This document shows, piece after piece, positions 44,836 through 57,193 of a stretch of DNA of 64,000 nt (position 1 is its first letter; the number at the start of each line of letters is the position of its first letter). A program made the translations under genes and the position numbers. Origin of the DNA: Erinaceus europaeus (taxonomy: Eukaryota > Chordata > Mammalia > Eulipotyphla > Erinaceidae); NCBI RefSeq assembly GCF_950295315.1, contig NC_080166.1:101048999-101112998 (forward strand), given 5' to 3'. The notes beneath the pieces are model-generated. The model was not told the origin of the DNA. It saw nothing but the letters and a program-made list of their open reading frames with translations, and made no database searches.

Positions 44836-46050
44836 TTCATTCTTTCACAATTCCTTCCTAGGATCTCAGAGAAATAGATTACTTCAAGCCTCTCTCTTGC
44901 ATTCTAGAGGCCAATGGTCTTCCTTAGCACTATTTAGCTTTTTACAGAATCACTCCAATCTTTGTCTCTTTCTTCATATGACATTCAACCTATGCTATTT
45001 CTCCTACTCTCAATGGATATTGGATTAATAATGGAACCTACTTGACTAAACTAACTATGGATCTTGGAAAAGATAAGAATTTGAGAATGGGCATGCTGAA
45101 ACCTAAGAAAAATCCATAGTGAATGGAAAGATATACAAAATAGGGTATATTTGCATATTTAGATAATGCTAATTGTGGAAAAAAAGGGAAAAATTTGTTT
45201 TTGAAAAGACTGGTCAGTCAAGTTACACTACAGGGAAGCTATAAAGGATGTGGAATAGGGGTAGTTGTGTGAATACATAACTGTTTGATGATAAAATATG
45301 ATGTAATATGATAATCAACCAGCAAATGTGAAGATATTTGTTAGAAACCAAACTATTACTTCTACATTAATAATAGTACCATATTAACAATACCAATCTC
45401 TTCTAATCTCTCTCTTTTTTTTAAGAATTTGCTTAAATTTACAAAGGGGAAATTGTTGCTGAATATGTATTATACTTCTCTCTGCATTTCCTTGCCTTCA
45501 GTATTTGGTCTCCCAAGCTCTGGCTGCTTTATTAATGTGAAGTCATAACTTTCATTTACACGTGGACTGCTTAGACTATTCTGATTTCTTTGTTTCCAGA
45601 GAGCCTCTTACTTCCCCGCTTCCACCCCTCCCACCCACTGGCACCCCACCCTATATTCTCACCAGTCTCTTTATAGAAGAAACAGTAAACACCCAAGATA
45701 AGTAGCCTGAAGAAAATTGCACTTGGCTCAGTGAGTTTCTGCTCTCATTGGTACCTGGATGCCTTGGAGTTGTTTGTTATATGCAAGCACTGGTGTTAGC
45801 TATTTAAGTTCGTTTCAATGTGGGAGAAATTTAATCAGTTCTGACTTTTTAGTACTAAATTAAAACTTAAGTACTATTTCACCTTGATGAACCTTCCCCA
45901 GTGTAATGGGGCCCTTTGGGCTTAAGTTTGAGTCATGTACAGGACAAAGAAGGAGTCCTACCTAGGTGACTCATTTTGACAGCTGAGGATGCTATGTCTA
46001 TAACAGATTACACTTTAAGACCTTAGTTCTACATATCCCTCTAATTTAAG
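44836..46050. other. Unassigned sequence
   Basis: No gene or repeat recognised. The part at about 45650-46020 is less AT-rich than its surroundings but shows no open frame. Confidence 0.4.
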
Positions 46051-46140
46051 TTTTTTTTTTTATTTTTAATTTTAATTTAAAATTTTATTAATTTATTTTA
46101 TTAATTTTATTATTTTTAATTTTTATTAAAATTAAAAATG
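46051..46140. repeat. A/T-only low-complexity tract
   Basis: About 90 bp almost entirely A and T, made of TTTTAATTT-like units; probably derived from the tail of the adjacent antisense L1. Confidence 0.85.
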
Positions 46141-46620
46141 TATTGCTTTACAGTGGAATTACCACATAGGCATACAATTTCATTATGTACCAGACCCCAA
46201 AGTTCTCTTCTTCTCTTCCTTCCCTCTCCTTCCCAAGTCCTTTGTTTTGATGTAATACACCATGTCCAGTCCATGTTTCACTTTGTGCTCTCCCACTCTA
46301 TATCTTCTTTATTAAATTCTACTAGTAAGTGAGATCCTTTGAACTGGCCCTTCTCTTCTGGCCATATCTGACTCATTATCCAATAGGGTGCAAGGGAGAC
46401 AACTTCATAATTTTTAACAGCTGAGTCATATTCCATATGCATAATACCACAATTATTTTAGCCACTCATTTGATGATGTTGGACATCTTGGTTGCTTCTA
46501 GGTTCTGGTGATTACAAATCGTGCTTCTATGAACATAGGCACACACAAATCTCTTCTTGGATTGAAGCATGTAAGCAAATGAAGTTGAACCATAATTTGA
46601 GGTTTTTGTTCATCATGTAA
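46130..46620 (-). mobile_element. Old L1 3' end, antisense
   Basis: Same structure as 8046-8585: TTTTGATGTAATACACCATG and TCCAGTCCATGTTTCACTTT in the UTR, then the reverse of ORF2 ending (AGCTGAGTCATATTCCAT, GTTGGACATCTTGGTTGC). No frame survives. Confidence 0.8.
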
Positions 46621-46697
46621 GTAATATGTTCTAGATGTTCTGTGTTCTATAGCTTCTCAGTTGGCAGTAGTCACACATATACATAAAAACTGTATCT

Positions 46698-46850
46698 TTG
46701 TCTCAGTATGATGACTCAGCTACAAGAGTGCATATCTTAGCTGGTTGAGACCAGCTAAGATATGCACTTTGTTCACAAGCATCATAGCATAAAATGGTAA
46801 GTAGGTGTGCTATCACTTTTCCTCAATAAATAAAACATAAGCTTTACTCA
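46698..46850 (+). mobile_element. Diverged SINE F4 containing a perfect inverted repeat
   Basis: CAGTATGATGACTCAGCTAC resembles the F4 A box; GCTATCACTTTTCCTCAAT resembles its tail. The middle is replaced by a 42-bp hairpin (46727-46768). Confidence 0.5.
46727..46768. repeat. Perfect 19-bp inverted repeat, 4-base loop
   Basis: AGTGCATATCTTAGCTGGT (46727-46745), loop TGAG, then its exact reverse complement (46750-46768). Confidence 0.98.
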
Positions 46851-48107
46851 CATCTTTTTATCCACCTGAATTATCTCCTATTTGTTCCAGCCTCCATAAT
46901 TTGCACACCTATCCACTAAAAAATTTATATAGCAATTTCAGACTCCCAGAGTGGTACTAAATAGTAGTGATGATATTAGCTCATTTTCATTCTAACAGAG
47001 ATTTAGTTTCTTAGTTGAGTTAGCAGAAAGTAGGGCTTAAAATCTAAATGTAATTGTATAAACCAGTAAGTTTTCATGCATATTATTATGTGATAACAAG
47101 TAAAGTCACATTACCTACCAGCTTGAGAAAATCTTCTAATGCTTGTTAAAATAATATTTAATAAATTGTAAGATTATATGAATAAGAAGATACAACTGTA
47201 TTTACACCAAAAATTTTTATAAATTCAACTTTAATATTATTCTTCAATAATAAAAATTAAAATACCCAATTTTATATTTACTGGGAAAATTGTTTAGACA
47301 TTTCTAGGTGTTTTTTAACTTGTAACTTTTGTACAAAAATAAGAAAATAATTTTTAAGCTTCTTGCATTAATTCTGAATTTTGAAAGTTATTTCTAATTA
47401 CTATCTTCAAAATATTTTCTCACATACTATAATCTGTATTTTACAAAAAGATTATTGGCACAAGCCATTTTTGCCATAATTAAACCATAACTCATATTAA
47501 AATATTGATTAGTCATTTTTCTACAATGACTGATCATCTGTTGGGTAAATTTGGATGCTAGTACTTCCTTTTTTCTAAAACCACCTTTCATCCTTTCTCA
47601 ATAGATTTACATATATCTAAAAGTTAAGCTTCTTCTGCTTAAGGCACAGAAAGCCTCTGACAAATTGATATTCATGTTTTAACAGTGACCCAAGCAATAT
47701 GTAAACAGTCTCTCATTACTTTATAATATCTTTCATCCCTTTTGTGGGATTTGGCTAATTCTCCTATTTTGAAGTTTTTGTTTTTTTTCTCCCACTTAGT
47801 TTATAATAGCCTATATTTTTGCATGCATTTCAATAACAAAATATAAAAAGTGTTTTTGTGCCTACTAGTGTTTCCCTTGGTTTCAATTAGGTTCTTAGAT
47901 GTTTCTTCAAACCAAATTAAATCGTAATTATTATTCTGACAATAACCTTTTTGTTCTTACTAATATCAACACTTGACTTTTTAATGCCTACTCTTACCCT
48001 ATTTCAGTGTCATGGATTTAAGATACACTTCATTTTGGCAAAACATTGGATTTTAATCCCTTTTTTCTCACTGGACTGCTCTGTGAGATGGGCTTTCCAC
48101 TATAGAA
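46851..48107. other. Unassigned AT-rich sequence
   Basis: Nothing recognised. Confidence 0.45.
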
Positions 48108-48153
48108 CCAAGTAACAAGAGTGGAGAAGATAGCATAATGGTTATACAAAGAA

Positions 48154-48225
<72 letters not shown>

Positions 48226-48325
48226 AACGAAAAAAATCTCCAGTTCCTGAAGCCCCAAAGTCTCAGGTTCAATCCCTGCACCACCATAAACCAGAAGTGA
48301 ATAGTGTTCTGATAAAAGTTAAAAA
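48108..48325 (+). mobile_element. SINE F3 with internal (GAAA)n expansion
   Basis: GAAGATAGCATAATGGTTAT (A box), then a long GAAA array, then AAGTCTCAGGTTCAATCCC (B box) and CCATAAACCAGAAGTG. Confidence 0.9.
48151..48227. repeat. (GAAA)n microsatellite
   Basis: About 19 tetranucleotide units inside the SINE. Confidence 0.97.
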
Positions 48326-48880
48326 CAATCAAACAAAAAACAGCAAAGAACAATTTGGTTATAGCCAGCACAATTTACTTATTGCTGTGAATTACTTCAA
48401 ATCAGTTGGCCACATTTTTGCAAAATGCCAGGATTGAACTAGTTTCTCCAAGTCCTGCTGACTTCTCTAAAGCCATCCAAAGCCTAAAAATAGTTGATAA
48501 TGTCAAATGTGGTAGCTATAAATTTGCTAGCTCAGTTAAGAAAGCTCTGCCGAATAATTTAGTGTCCGCTGAGGTGTGGAAGTGGTTAATGTCAGTGAAA
48601 TCATAAACATTTGGTTTATCATTTAAAAGTTCTTAGAGCAAGTGTGATCAAAGTGGCATTTGAATGAGATAATGTGTCAAAAATGTGTAAAAGATTTCTT
48701 CTGGGAAAATAAACCAAAAACAACTTATTGCCAGACTAGAATATATAAATAAATTCTTTATTAATATTTTCATCCTTGGAAATAATACCGGGTATTCATG
48801 AGAAAGAAGGGACAAGTAGGGAAAGCAGAAACATTTTTCCAACAGTTTAAAACCAGATGAGACAAATAAAAAACCAAGCA
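48326..48880. other. Unassigned sequence
   Basis: Nothing recognised. Confidence 0.4.
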
Positions 48881-48884
48881 AAAC

Positions 48885-49700
48885 AGTAACCCAATTAAAA
48901 AAAAAAGTGGGCCAAAGAATTAAACAGGCATTTCTTCAAAGAATAGATGCACATGGCCCACAGACATATGGAAAAAGTGCTTCACATCACTTAACGCTAA
49001 AGGAATGCAAATCAAAACTACAGTGAAATTCCACCTCATACCTGTGAGAATGGCCTACATTATCAAAACAGAAAAATGATAGATGTTGGCTCAGTTGTTA
49101 AGAAAAAAGGGAAACTTCTATTCTGTTGGTGGGAATGCAAACTGTTGAAGTTCCTTTGGAATATGATATAAACAGTCCTTATACAATTAAAAATAAAAAT
49201 ATCATGGGACAGGACAATACACTCTGATCATTTACCCGAAGAAAACACAAACGCTTATTGTGCCCTATATTCAAATGAGCACTGTTCACAGTGGACAAAG
49301 TGTGGAATCAGCTTAAATATCCATTGACAGATAACTGGCTAAAGAAGTTAGGGATATATATTCCACCGAATATTACTCCGCAATCAAAAATGCCAATATT
49401 GTGTCCTTTGGGACAAAATAGAATTAGAGGGGATTATGCTTTGCAGAAATAGCAAAAAAGGTGAAGGATAACTACTAGATAGTTTCACTCATACATGGAG
49501 TCTAGAGAACTGATACACATGAATTTGCAAAAAAAAAAAAAAAAAGCAAGACAACTGTTTTTGACACCTGTGAAAAATAGAGTGGTTATATATGGAAGGT
49601 GGGAGGGTGGAAACACAGAACTTTATTGGTGGGTATAGTGTGGAACTACATAATACAATCTTATAGCCTAATTTAAAGATCAATAAAAAGTAAAACCAGA
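48885..49700 (+). mobile_element. Old L1: ORF2 end and 3' UTR
   Basis: AAAAAAGTGGGCCAAAGAA, AATGCAAATCAAAACTACAG, GTTGGTGGGAATGCAAACTG and GAATATTACTCCGCAATC follow the usual order of the L1 ORF2 end. The UTR has GATAGTTTCACTCATACATG and ends ATCAATAAAAAG. It is heavily mutated, with no frame left. Confidence 0.85.
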
Positions 49701-49859
49701 GATTAACTTATATATGCAATTAAATATACAGCTGAATCATAACCAAATTTAATTCTAAATGGATCAAAGTTTTTAATCTTAGTCTATGTTTCTATTAGAA
49801 AATGTTTGTCCTTTATATGCAAAAGTAAATGAATAATAACCTAAAAATTTAGCTCCAGG

Positions 49860-50070
49860 GGCCAGTTGGTGGCACACCTGGTTGAGAACACATGTTACAA
49901 CACACTAGGATCAAACCCCTACACCCCACCTGCAGGGGGAAAACTTCACAAGTGGTGAAGCAGGGCTGCAGGTGTCTCTCTCCCTCTCTATCCTTTCTCT
50001 CTCAATTTATGGCTGTCTCTATCCAATAATAAATAAAGATAATTAAAAAATTAAATTTTTTAAAAAATTA
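49860..50070 (+). mobile_element. SINE F1
   Basis: GGGGCCAGTTGGTGGCACAC start, CACAAGTGGTGAAGCAGGG, pyrimidine tail and (AAT)-rich end. Possible duplication TTAGCTCCAGG and TTAGATCTAGG. Confidence 0.9.
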
Positions 50071-50351
50071 GATCTAGGATTTATATATATATAAGGAAAT
50101 GCTAATACACAAAGATAAATATATTATATTCAAAATTTAAGATAAATATATATAACAACAAAGTAGAACATATATTCAAGTAACTGAAACTAGTAAAAGC
50201 AAAAGAAAAAAAGAAAGATTATTATTTGAACTGACTGAGTTAAGAAAATATAATATTAGTGAAAAAAAACAAAGGAGAATTTTGAAAGTAACATAATAAA
50301 CTTTTGATGTCAAGAACTCAATATCAAGACTTAACAGAGGGTGGCAGTTGG

Positions 50352-50475
50352 AGGTAGATAGCATAATAGTTATGCAAAGAGACTCTAATGCCTAAAGAAA
50401 CAAAGTCCCTATACAACCATAAGCCAGAGCTAAGCAGTGCTCTGGTGGAAAAAAAAAAAAAAAAAAAAAAAAACC
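50352..50475 (+). mobile_element. SINE F3
   Basis: GTAGATAGCATAATAGTTAT (A box), weak B box, AGAGCTAAGCAGTGCTCTGG and a 25-base A-tail. Confidence 0.88.
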
Positions 50476-50479
50476 TAAA

Positions 50480-50858
50480 TAGAATTCATCAGAACATAAA
50501 ATATAGGATGAATGAATTCAAACATTGATTAGTAAACATTTTTCTGAGCAGAAGCAGGGAACAACAAAAGCAGAAGTAAGACTAGATTTATGAGACATTA
50601 TTAAAGGTTTGTGAGAACTCATATGCTAATAAATGAAATATATCAGAAGAAATGGAATTTTACCAGAAACACTTGTACAAATTATCCAAATTGAATTAAG
50701 AAAAATGGGGTATTTTATCAAATCTAAGGGCCAAATGGCTTTACAGGTGAATCCTGCAAGTACTCAAAAGTATTAAAATACATTCCACTCAAATTTTTCC
50801 AAAAAATTATGAGAAAACATTTCATAATGCACAAAGTAATCAAGAGAGACCAGCATTT
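50480..50858 (+). mobile_element. Old L1 ORF2 relic, left half (right half from 57461)
   Basis: Degraded ORF2: CAAATGGCTTTACAGGTGAA and ACATTCCACTCAAATTTTTC belong to the stretch before the RT core. It stops at GAGACCAGCATTT and resumes after the young L1 with AAAATTATAGACTATTAC at about 57485. Confidence 0.75.
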
Positions 50859-51600
50859 TGGGGAAGGGGCTACAGAGCAGCAGATGTGTTTCTCTCCTCT
50901 CCTCTCCCTGATCAACTAGGAATACCAAAGTAGATCACCTGGGACTGCGACAAGACAGGACTAGAACGACTTCAGGAACCAATCAAATGACCAGTGAGTG
51001 CAAACACGTGTGGCTCATGGACAGAGAGGAGCCTAAGGGAGAGATTAAGTGGCTGGTAACAGTCCAGCAGTTTACCAGTTGAGACACTACCTCCAGTCTG
51101 TTTCACCAACAAGGGCACATCTCAAGGGAGGAGAGGACTCCCCTGAGATTTACCAAATACAACTGAGTCTCCACTGCTATTGGCCTCAGAATCTGGAGCA
51201 TTGACAAGGAGGTCCTGTGCTGATACCAGGGGACAGAAAACTAATGAGGAAACTCAAGTGAAGATCTATACCTCAGTGGCCTAGTGGTAGGGCTCTGAAA
51301 GTCTCTTTGCATAACCACTGGATTATCTCTCCCCCAACCTGCTTTATCTTTTGGTCAGGAGTGAGTGATTAAGCTAAGAAGCCTACTTTTAGTTTAAAAG
51401 CCTCAGGTTCCCATAGCCTACAGGGAAGAAAAAAGAACAAAAGAGGCTTTTAAGCCACTGAGCTCCAACTCAGATTTAAAATAATATTGAAATAACTGTC
51501 ATTTTTTCCACAATTGTGAACCCTTTAATTACCTTACATAGACACAAGTCAATCCAGGCAAGAGTGATCAGTAATTTGAAAAGTACTAATAGAGGGACAT
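50859..51600 (+). promoter_or_regulatory. L1 5' UTR (internal promoter region)
   Basis: Starts TGGGGAAGGGGCTACAGAG. Collinear with 29821-29138 in reverse. An internal pol II promoter is expected from the family; I cannot point to specific sites. It contains AGTCTCTTTGCATAACCAC, similar to an F3 SINE in reverse. Confidence 0.7.
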
Positions 51601-51618
51601 CATAACTTAATATATAAA

Positions 51619-52920
51619 ATGGTTAAAATAACAAGAAGAAATATTGGAGAAATGAACAAGGACAAGAGTCCAGTTAAAAGCCCCCTCAAAAGCTGAACCA
51701 CAAAATAATGAGGTCAACATCCAAATATTAGCTAAGGAAATAATCAAAGAAGTGAGTAAAGAGATTGAAAGAATTTTCATCAGAAATGCAGAAATAGGGA
51801 GTCCGGCTGTAGTGCAGCGGGTTAAGCACAGGTGGTGCAAAGCACAAGGACTGGCATAAGGATCCCGGTTCGAACCCAGGCTCCCCACCTGCAGGGGAGT
51901 CGCTTCACAGGCGGTGAAGCAGGTCTGCAGGTGTCTATCTTTCTCTCCTCCTAGCTGTCTTCCCTTCCTCTCTCCATTTCTCTCTGTCCTATCCAACAAC
52001 AATAATAACTACAACAATAAAACAACAAGGGCAACAAAAGGGAATAAATAAATTAAATAAATAAAAAAAATTTAAAAAAAGATTAAAAAAATGCAGAAAT
52101 AACAAATGAGACCCTGGAAGAAAACACTAATTATCTCAAGGTTATTAGAGAGCTGCAAGATGAAATAGCTGAGCTAAGAACACAACTAGCTGAACAAGCT
52201 GAAACAATATCAGAACAGGGAAACAAAATAGTTGAATTCCAGAAAACAGTAAAGGGGAGAGAGAATAGAATTAATGAAGCTGAAGACATAATTAGCAAGA
52301 TCAAGGATGAATTAGAGACAAAAAAAAAATAAGTAAGATATCTCAAAAAAGAGATTAAGAGATACTGAAAACAACAACAGAGACCTATAGGATGACTTGA
52401 AAAGAAATAAAATATGCATCACTGGCTTACCAGAGGAAGAAAGAGAGGGAGTGAAGAAAGCATTCTTCAGGACATAATAGCGGAGAAATTCTCTAGTCTA
52501 GACAACATAAAAGATAAAAAGGTTCAAGAAGCCAAGAGGGTCCCAAACAGAATTAACCTAGACTTAAAGACACATCATATAGAATGGAAAGGAATAAGGA
52601 TAAGGAAAAGGTCCTAAAGGCTTCAAGAGAAAAACAAAGAATAATCTACAGAGGAAAACCCATAAGATTAGCAGCAGACTTCTCCACACAAACACTATAG
52701 GCCAGAAGAGAATGGCAAGATATCTGTCAAGTGTTCAATGACAGCCTTCACCCAATCTGACTGTATTCTTCTAGACTGTCATTCAGACTAGATGGAGGCT
52801 TAAAAACCTTCTCAGACAAGCAACAGTTGAAATAATCAACCATCACCAAGCCTTCTCTGAAAGAAGTTCTGAAAGGTCTCCTTTAAATAGTCAGACCACC
52901 ATAAATAGGTCATAACATCA
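51619..52920 (+). pseudogene. L1 ORF1 remnant with SINE insertion
   Basis: ORF1p is the RNA-binding trimer of the L1 particle. A possible start ATG is at 51619-51621. Codons reading KEIIKEVSKEIERIF lead to the SINE at 51797-52090. After it, a heptad-like stretch (ELQDEIAELRTQLAEQAETI) is the coiled coil. Stops then accumulate. A further open piece, 52414-52617, contains EKFSSLDNIKDKKVQEAKRV, typical of the ORF1 RNA-recognition region. Borders are approximate. Confidence 0.8.
51797..52090 (+). mobile_element. SINE F2, well preserved
   Basis: Near-consensus: GGCTGTAGTGCAGCGGGTTA (A box), ATCCCGGTTCGAACCC (B box), CGCTTCACAGGCGGTGAAGC, then CAACAATAATAACTAC, GGCAACAAAAGGGAATAAAT and an A-rich end. 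Duplication ATGCAGAAATA at 51786-51796 and 52091-52101. Confidence 0.96.
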
Positions 52921-52944
52921 GAACACTCTAAAACTCTACAAGAA

Positions 52945-55900
52945 TGACGTTAAAATATCTTCAATCTTTGATATCAATAAATGTCAATGGCCTGAATCCA
53001 CCTATTAAAAGACACAGAGTAGGAAGATGGATCAGAAAATACAACCCAACAATATGCTGTCTACAGGAAACCCACCTAATTCAATAAGATAAACACAGAC
53101 TTAAAATGAAAGGATGGAAAACTATCATACAAGCCAATGGCCCACAAAAAGGGCAGGAACAGCTATTCTCATATCTAACATGATAGACTTTAAAATAGAT
53201 AAGATTTTAAAAGATAGGAATGGACACTACTTAATGCTTAGAGGATCAGTCAATCAAGAGGACAGAGGACTTAACAATTATTAACATCTATGCACCCAAT
53301 AAGAAGCCATCTAAATACATCAACCGTCTACTGAAAGATAGACAGCAATATATTAGCAGCAACACAGTCATAGTAGGGGACTTCAACACCTCACTCTCTC
53401 AACTTGATAGATAATTCAGGAAGAAAATCAATAAAGACATAAGGGAGCTAAATGAGGATATAGATAAACAAGTACTATTGGACATTTTCAGTCATTCATG
53501 TCAAGAAACTGGAATAAACATTTTACTCAAGTCCACATGGGTCATTCTCAAGGATCAACAATATGTTAGGCCACAAAGACAGCATCAGCAAATTCAAGAG
53601 CATTGGAATAATCCCAAGCACCTTCTCAGACCACAGTGAAATTAAACTAACACTTAACAATCAACAAAAGATTAGTAATAGTCCCAAAATGTGGAAGATC
53701 ATCAGTACACTACTTAACAACTCCTGGGTCAAAGAAGAAATAATGAAGAAATCAAAATGTTTTCAGAGTTCAATAAAAACGAAGATACAAGGTATCAAAA
53801 TATTTGAGACACAGCTAAGGTAGTACTGAAAGGAATTTTCATAGCCATACAAGCACACATTAGGAAACAAGAGAAAAGCACAAATAAATAGCTTGATTGC
53901 ACATCTTGAAGACCTAGAAGAGGAAGAACAAAAGAACCCTAAAGCAACCAGAAGGACAGAAATAACTAAAGTTAGGGCAGAAATAACATTGAAACAAGTA
54001 AACCATAAAAAAGATCAACAAGTGTAAATGTTGGTCTTTGAAAAAGTGAACAAAATTGACAAACCTTTAGCCAGACTTACAAAGCAAAAAAGGGAGAGGA
54101 CCCAAATAAATCAGATTATAAATGAAAGAGAAGATATCACAAAAGACACCACAAAAATTCAGAAAATCATGTGAGACTTCTATGAAATACTATGTGCCAC
54201 CAAGCTAGAGAACTTGGAAGAAATGGACAATTTCCTAGATACCTACGAACTTCCAAAACTAAGTAAAGATGAACTAGATAACATGAACAGGCCCATCACA
54301 GCTAATGAAATTGAAACAGTTATCAAAAACATTCCCAAAGGTAAAAGTCCTGGACCAGATTTTTTTAGATATGAATTCTACAAAACCTTCAAAGAAGAAT
54401 AAATACCTCTACTTTTAAAAGCCTTTCAGAAGACTGAAGACATTGGAATACTCCCTTCCAGCTTCTATGAAGCCAACATCACTCTGATAACAAAAGCAGA
54501 CAGAAATACAACCAAAAAAGAGAACTACAGACCAAATCTCTGATGAACATAGATGCTAAAATAATAAACAAAATTCTAGCCAACCGGATACATCAGTATA
54601 TTAAAAAGACTGTTCATCATGACCAAGTGAGGATTATTCCAGGCATAAGGAAGGTTGGTTTAATATACGTAAATTAATCAATGTGATCCACCACATAAAA
54701 AAAAGCAAAACCACATGATCATATCAGTAGATGCAGAGACAGCCTTTAACAAAATATAACATCCCTTTATGAGCAAAACAACACAAAAAATGGGAATAGA
54801 TGGAAAATTCCTGAAGATAGTGGAGTCTATATATAGCAAACCTACAGCCAACATCATATTCAATGGTAAGAAAACTGGAAGCACTTCCCCTCAGATGAGG
54901 TACTAGACAGGGATGGCCACTATCACCATTACTATTCAACTTAGTGTTGGAAGTTCTTGCCATAGAAATCAGGCAGGGACAAGGAATTAAAAGTATACAG
55001 CTTGGAAGAGAAGAAGTCAAACTCTCCCTATTTGAGGATGACTGATTGTATATATAGAAAAACCTAAGAAATCCAGAAATAATCTTTCAGAAATCATCCA
55101 ATACAGTAAGGTGTCAGGCTAAAAAATTAACATACAAAAGTCAGTGGCATTCCTTTAAGCAAACAAAAGAAGATGAAATCCAGAAATCAATTACGTCTAC
55201 TATAGCAACAAAACAATAAAATACCTAGGAATAAACATAACCAAAGAGGTGAAAGACTTATATACTGAAAATTATGAGTTACTATTCAAGGAAATTGAAA
55301 ATGACACAAAGAAGTGGAAAGATATTCCATGTTCATGGGTTGGATGAATTAACATAATCAAAATGAATATACTACCCAAAGTCAAATACAAATTTAATGC
55401 TCTCCACATCAAGATCCAAACCACATGTTTTAGGAGAATAGAACAAATGCTAAAAATGTTTATCTGGAACCAGAAAAGTCCTAGAATTGCAAAAACAATA
55501 TTGAGAAGAAAGAACAGAACTGGAGGCATAACAATCCCAGTTCTCAAATTGTATTATAGGGCCATTGTTATCAAAACTACTTGGTACTGGAACATGAATA
55601 GACACACTGACCAGTGAATGGAATTGAGAGCCTGTAAGTGAGCCCCCACATATATCAATATTTAATCCTTGAGAAAGGTGCCCAGACTATTAAATGGGGA
55701 AAACAAAGTCTCTTCAATAAATGCTGTTGGAAAAAAATGGGTTGAAACATGCAGTAGAATGAAACTGAACCACTATATTCACCAAACACAAAAGTAAATT
55801 CCAAGTGGATCAAGGACTTAAATATTAGACCAGAAAATATCACTTAGAGGAAACTATTGGCAGAACTCTTTTCCACATAAATTTTAAAGAGATATTCAAT

Positions 55901-57193
55901 GAAATGTATCAATTACAAAGAAGACGAAGGCCAGTATAAACTTATGGGACTACATCAGATTAAAAAGCTTCTGCACAGCAAAAGAAACCACTACCCAAAC
56001 CAAGAGACCCCTCACAGAATAGGAGAAGATCTTTACATGTCATACATCAGACAAGAGTTTAATAACCAACATATGTAAAGAGCTTGCCAAACTCAACAAC
56101 AAGAAAACAAATAACCCCATCCAAAAATGTGGAGAGTATGTGGGCAGAATATTCACCACAGAAGAGAACACAGAAATTACTTTTAATGATACTAACCTGA
56201 TTTAACCTAATATTGAGCTTTTAAAAATTAAATGTGAGCCCCCACACCTATGGACATCTAATCTTTGACAAAGGAGCTCAGACTATTAAATGGAGAAAAC
56301 AGAGTCTCTTCAACAAATGGTGTTGGAAACAATGGGTTGAAACATGCAGAAGAATGAAACTGAACCACTATATTTCACCAAATACAAAGAGACCCCTCAC
56401 AGAATGGGAGAAGATCTTTATATGCCATACATCAGACAAGAGTTTAATAACCAACATATATAAAGAGCTTGCCAAATTCAACAACAAGACAACAAATAAC
56501 CCCATCCAAAAATGGGGGGAGGACATGAACAGAACATTCACCACAGAAGAGATCCAAAAGGCCAAGAAACACATGAAAAAATGCTCCAAGTCTCTGATTG
56601 TCAGAGAAATGCAAATAAAGACAACAACGAGATACCACTTCACTCCTGTGAGAACATCATACATCAGAAAAGGTAGCTGCAACAAATTCTAGAGAGGGTG
56701 TGGGGTCAAAGGAACCCTCCTACACTCCTGGTGGGAATGTCAGTTGGTCCAACCTCTGTGGAGAACAGTCTGGAGAACTGTCAGAAGGCTAGAAATGGAC
56801 CTCCCCTATGATCCTGCAATTCCTCTCCTGGGGATATATCCTAAGGAATCCAACATACCCATCCAAAAAGTTCTGTGTATACAGATGTTCTTGGCAGCAC
56901 AATTTGTAATAGCTTGTTTCTTGTTGCTTCTTGGCAGCACAATTTGTAATAGCTTGTAATAGCTTGTTGCTTCCTATACCTGGAAGCAACCCAGGTGTCC
57001 AACAACAGATGAGTGGCTGAGAAAGTTGTGGTATATATATACACAATGGAATACTACTCAGCTACATAAAACAGTGACTTCACTGTTTTCAGCAGATCTT
57101 GGATGGAGCTTGAAAAAATCATGTTAAGTGAAATAAATCAGAAATAGAAGGATGAATGAATATGGGATGATCTCACTCTCAGGCAGATGCTGA
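52945..57193 (+). pseudogene. L1 ORF2, broken
   Basis: Endonuclease start: ISINVNGLNPPIKRHR near 52965-53015 and CLQETH near 53060. The open piece 53563-53823 is endonuclease end and linker (GIIPSTFSDHSEIKLTL: SDH catalytic motif retained). 54214-54402 holds KGKSPGPD at the RT start. Further RT pieces follow in mixed frames; at the catalytic box the code reads FEDD where FADD is expected (about 55031). The end, 56744-57190, has MVQPLWRTVWRTVRRLEMDL and the WYIYTQWNTT-region out of frame. The segment before 56165 is partly repeated after 56233. Confidence 0.85.
56166..56232. other. 67-bp non-L1 filler between repeated ORF2 segments
   Basis: Sequence such as ATGATACTAACCTGATTTAA has no counterpart in the other L1 copies here. 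It separates the two ORF2 segments. Confidence 0.6.

Noticed and set aside
45640..46020. Possible conserved non-coding element
   Set aside because: Slightly higher GC and no repeat similarity, but without an alignment there is no evidence for conservation.
46727..46768. MicroRNA precursor
   Set aside because: A 19-bp perfect stem with a 4-base loop is too short and too perfect for a normal precursor; fold-back copying explains it better.
48030..48371. FLSFFLSF-type repetitive open frame and its KERKKERK counterpart
   Set aside because: Both come from the (GAAA)n array.
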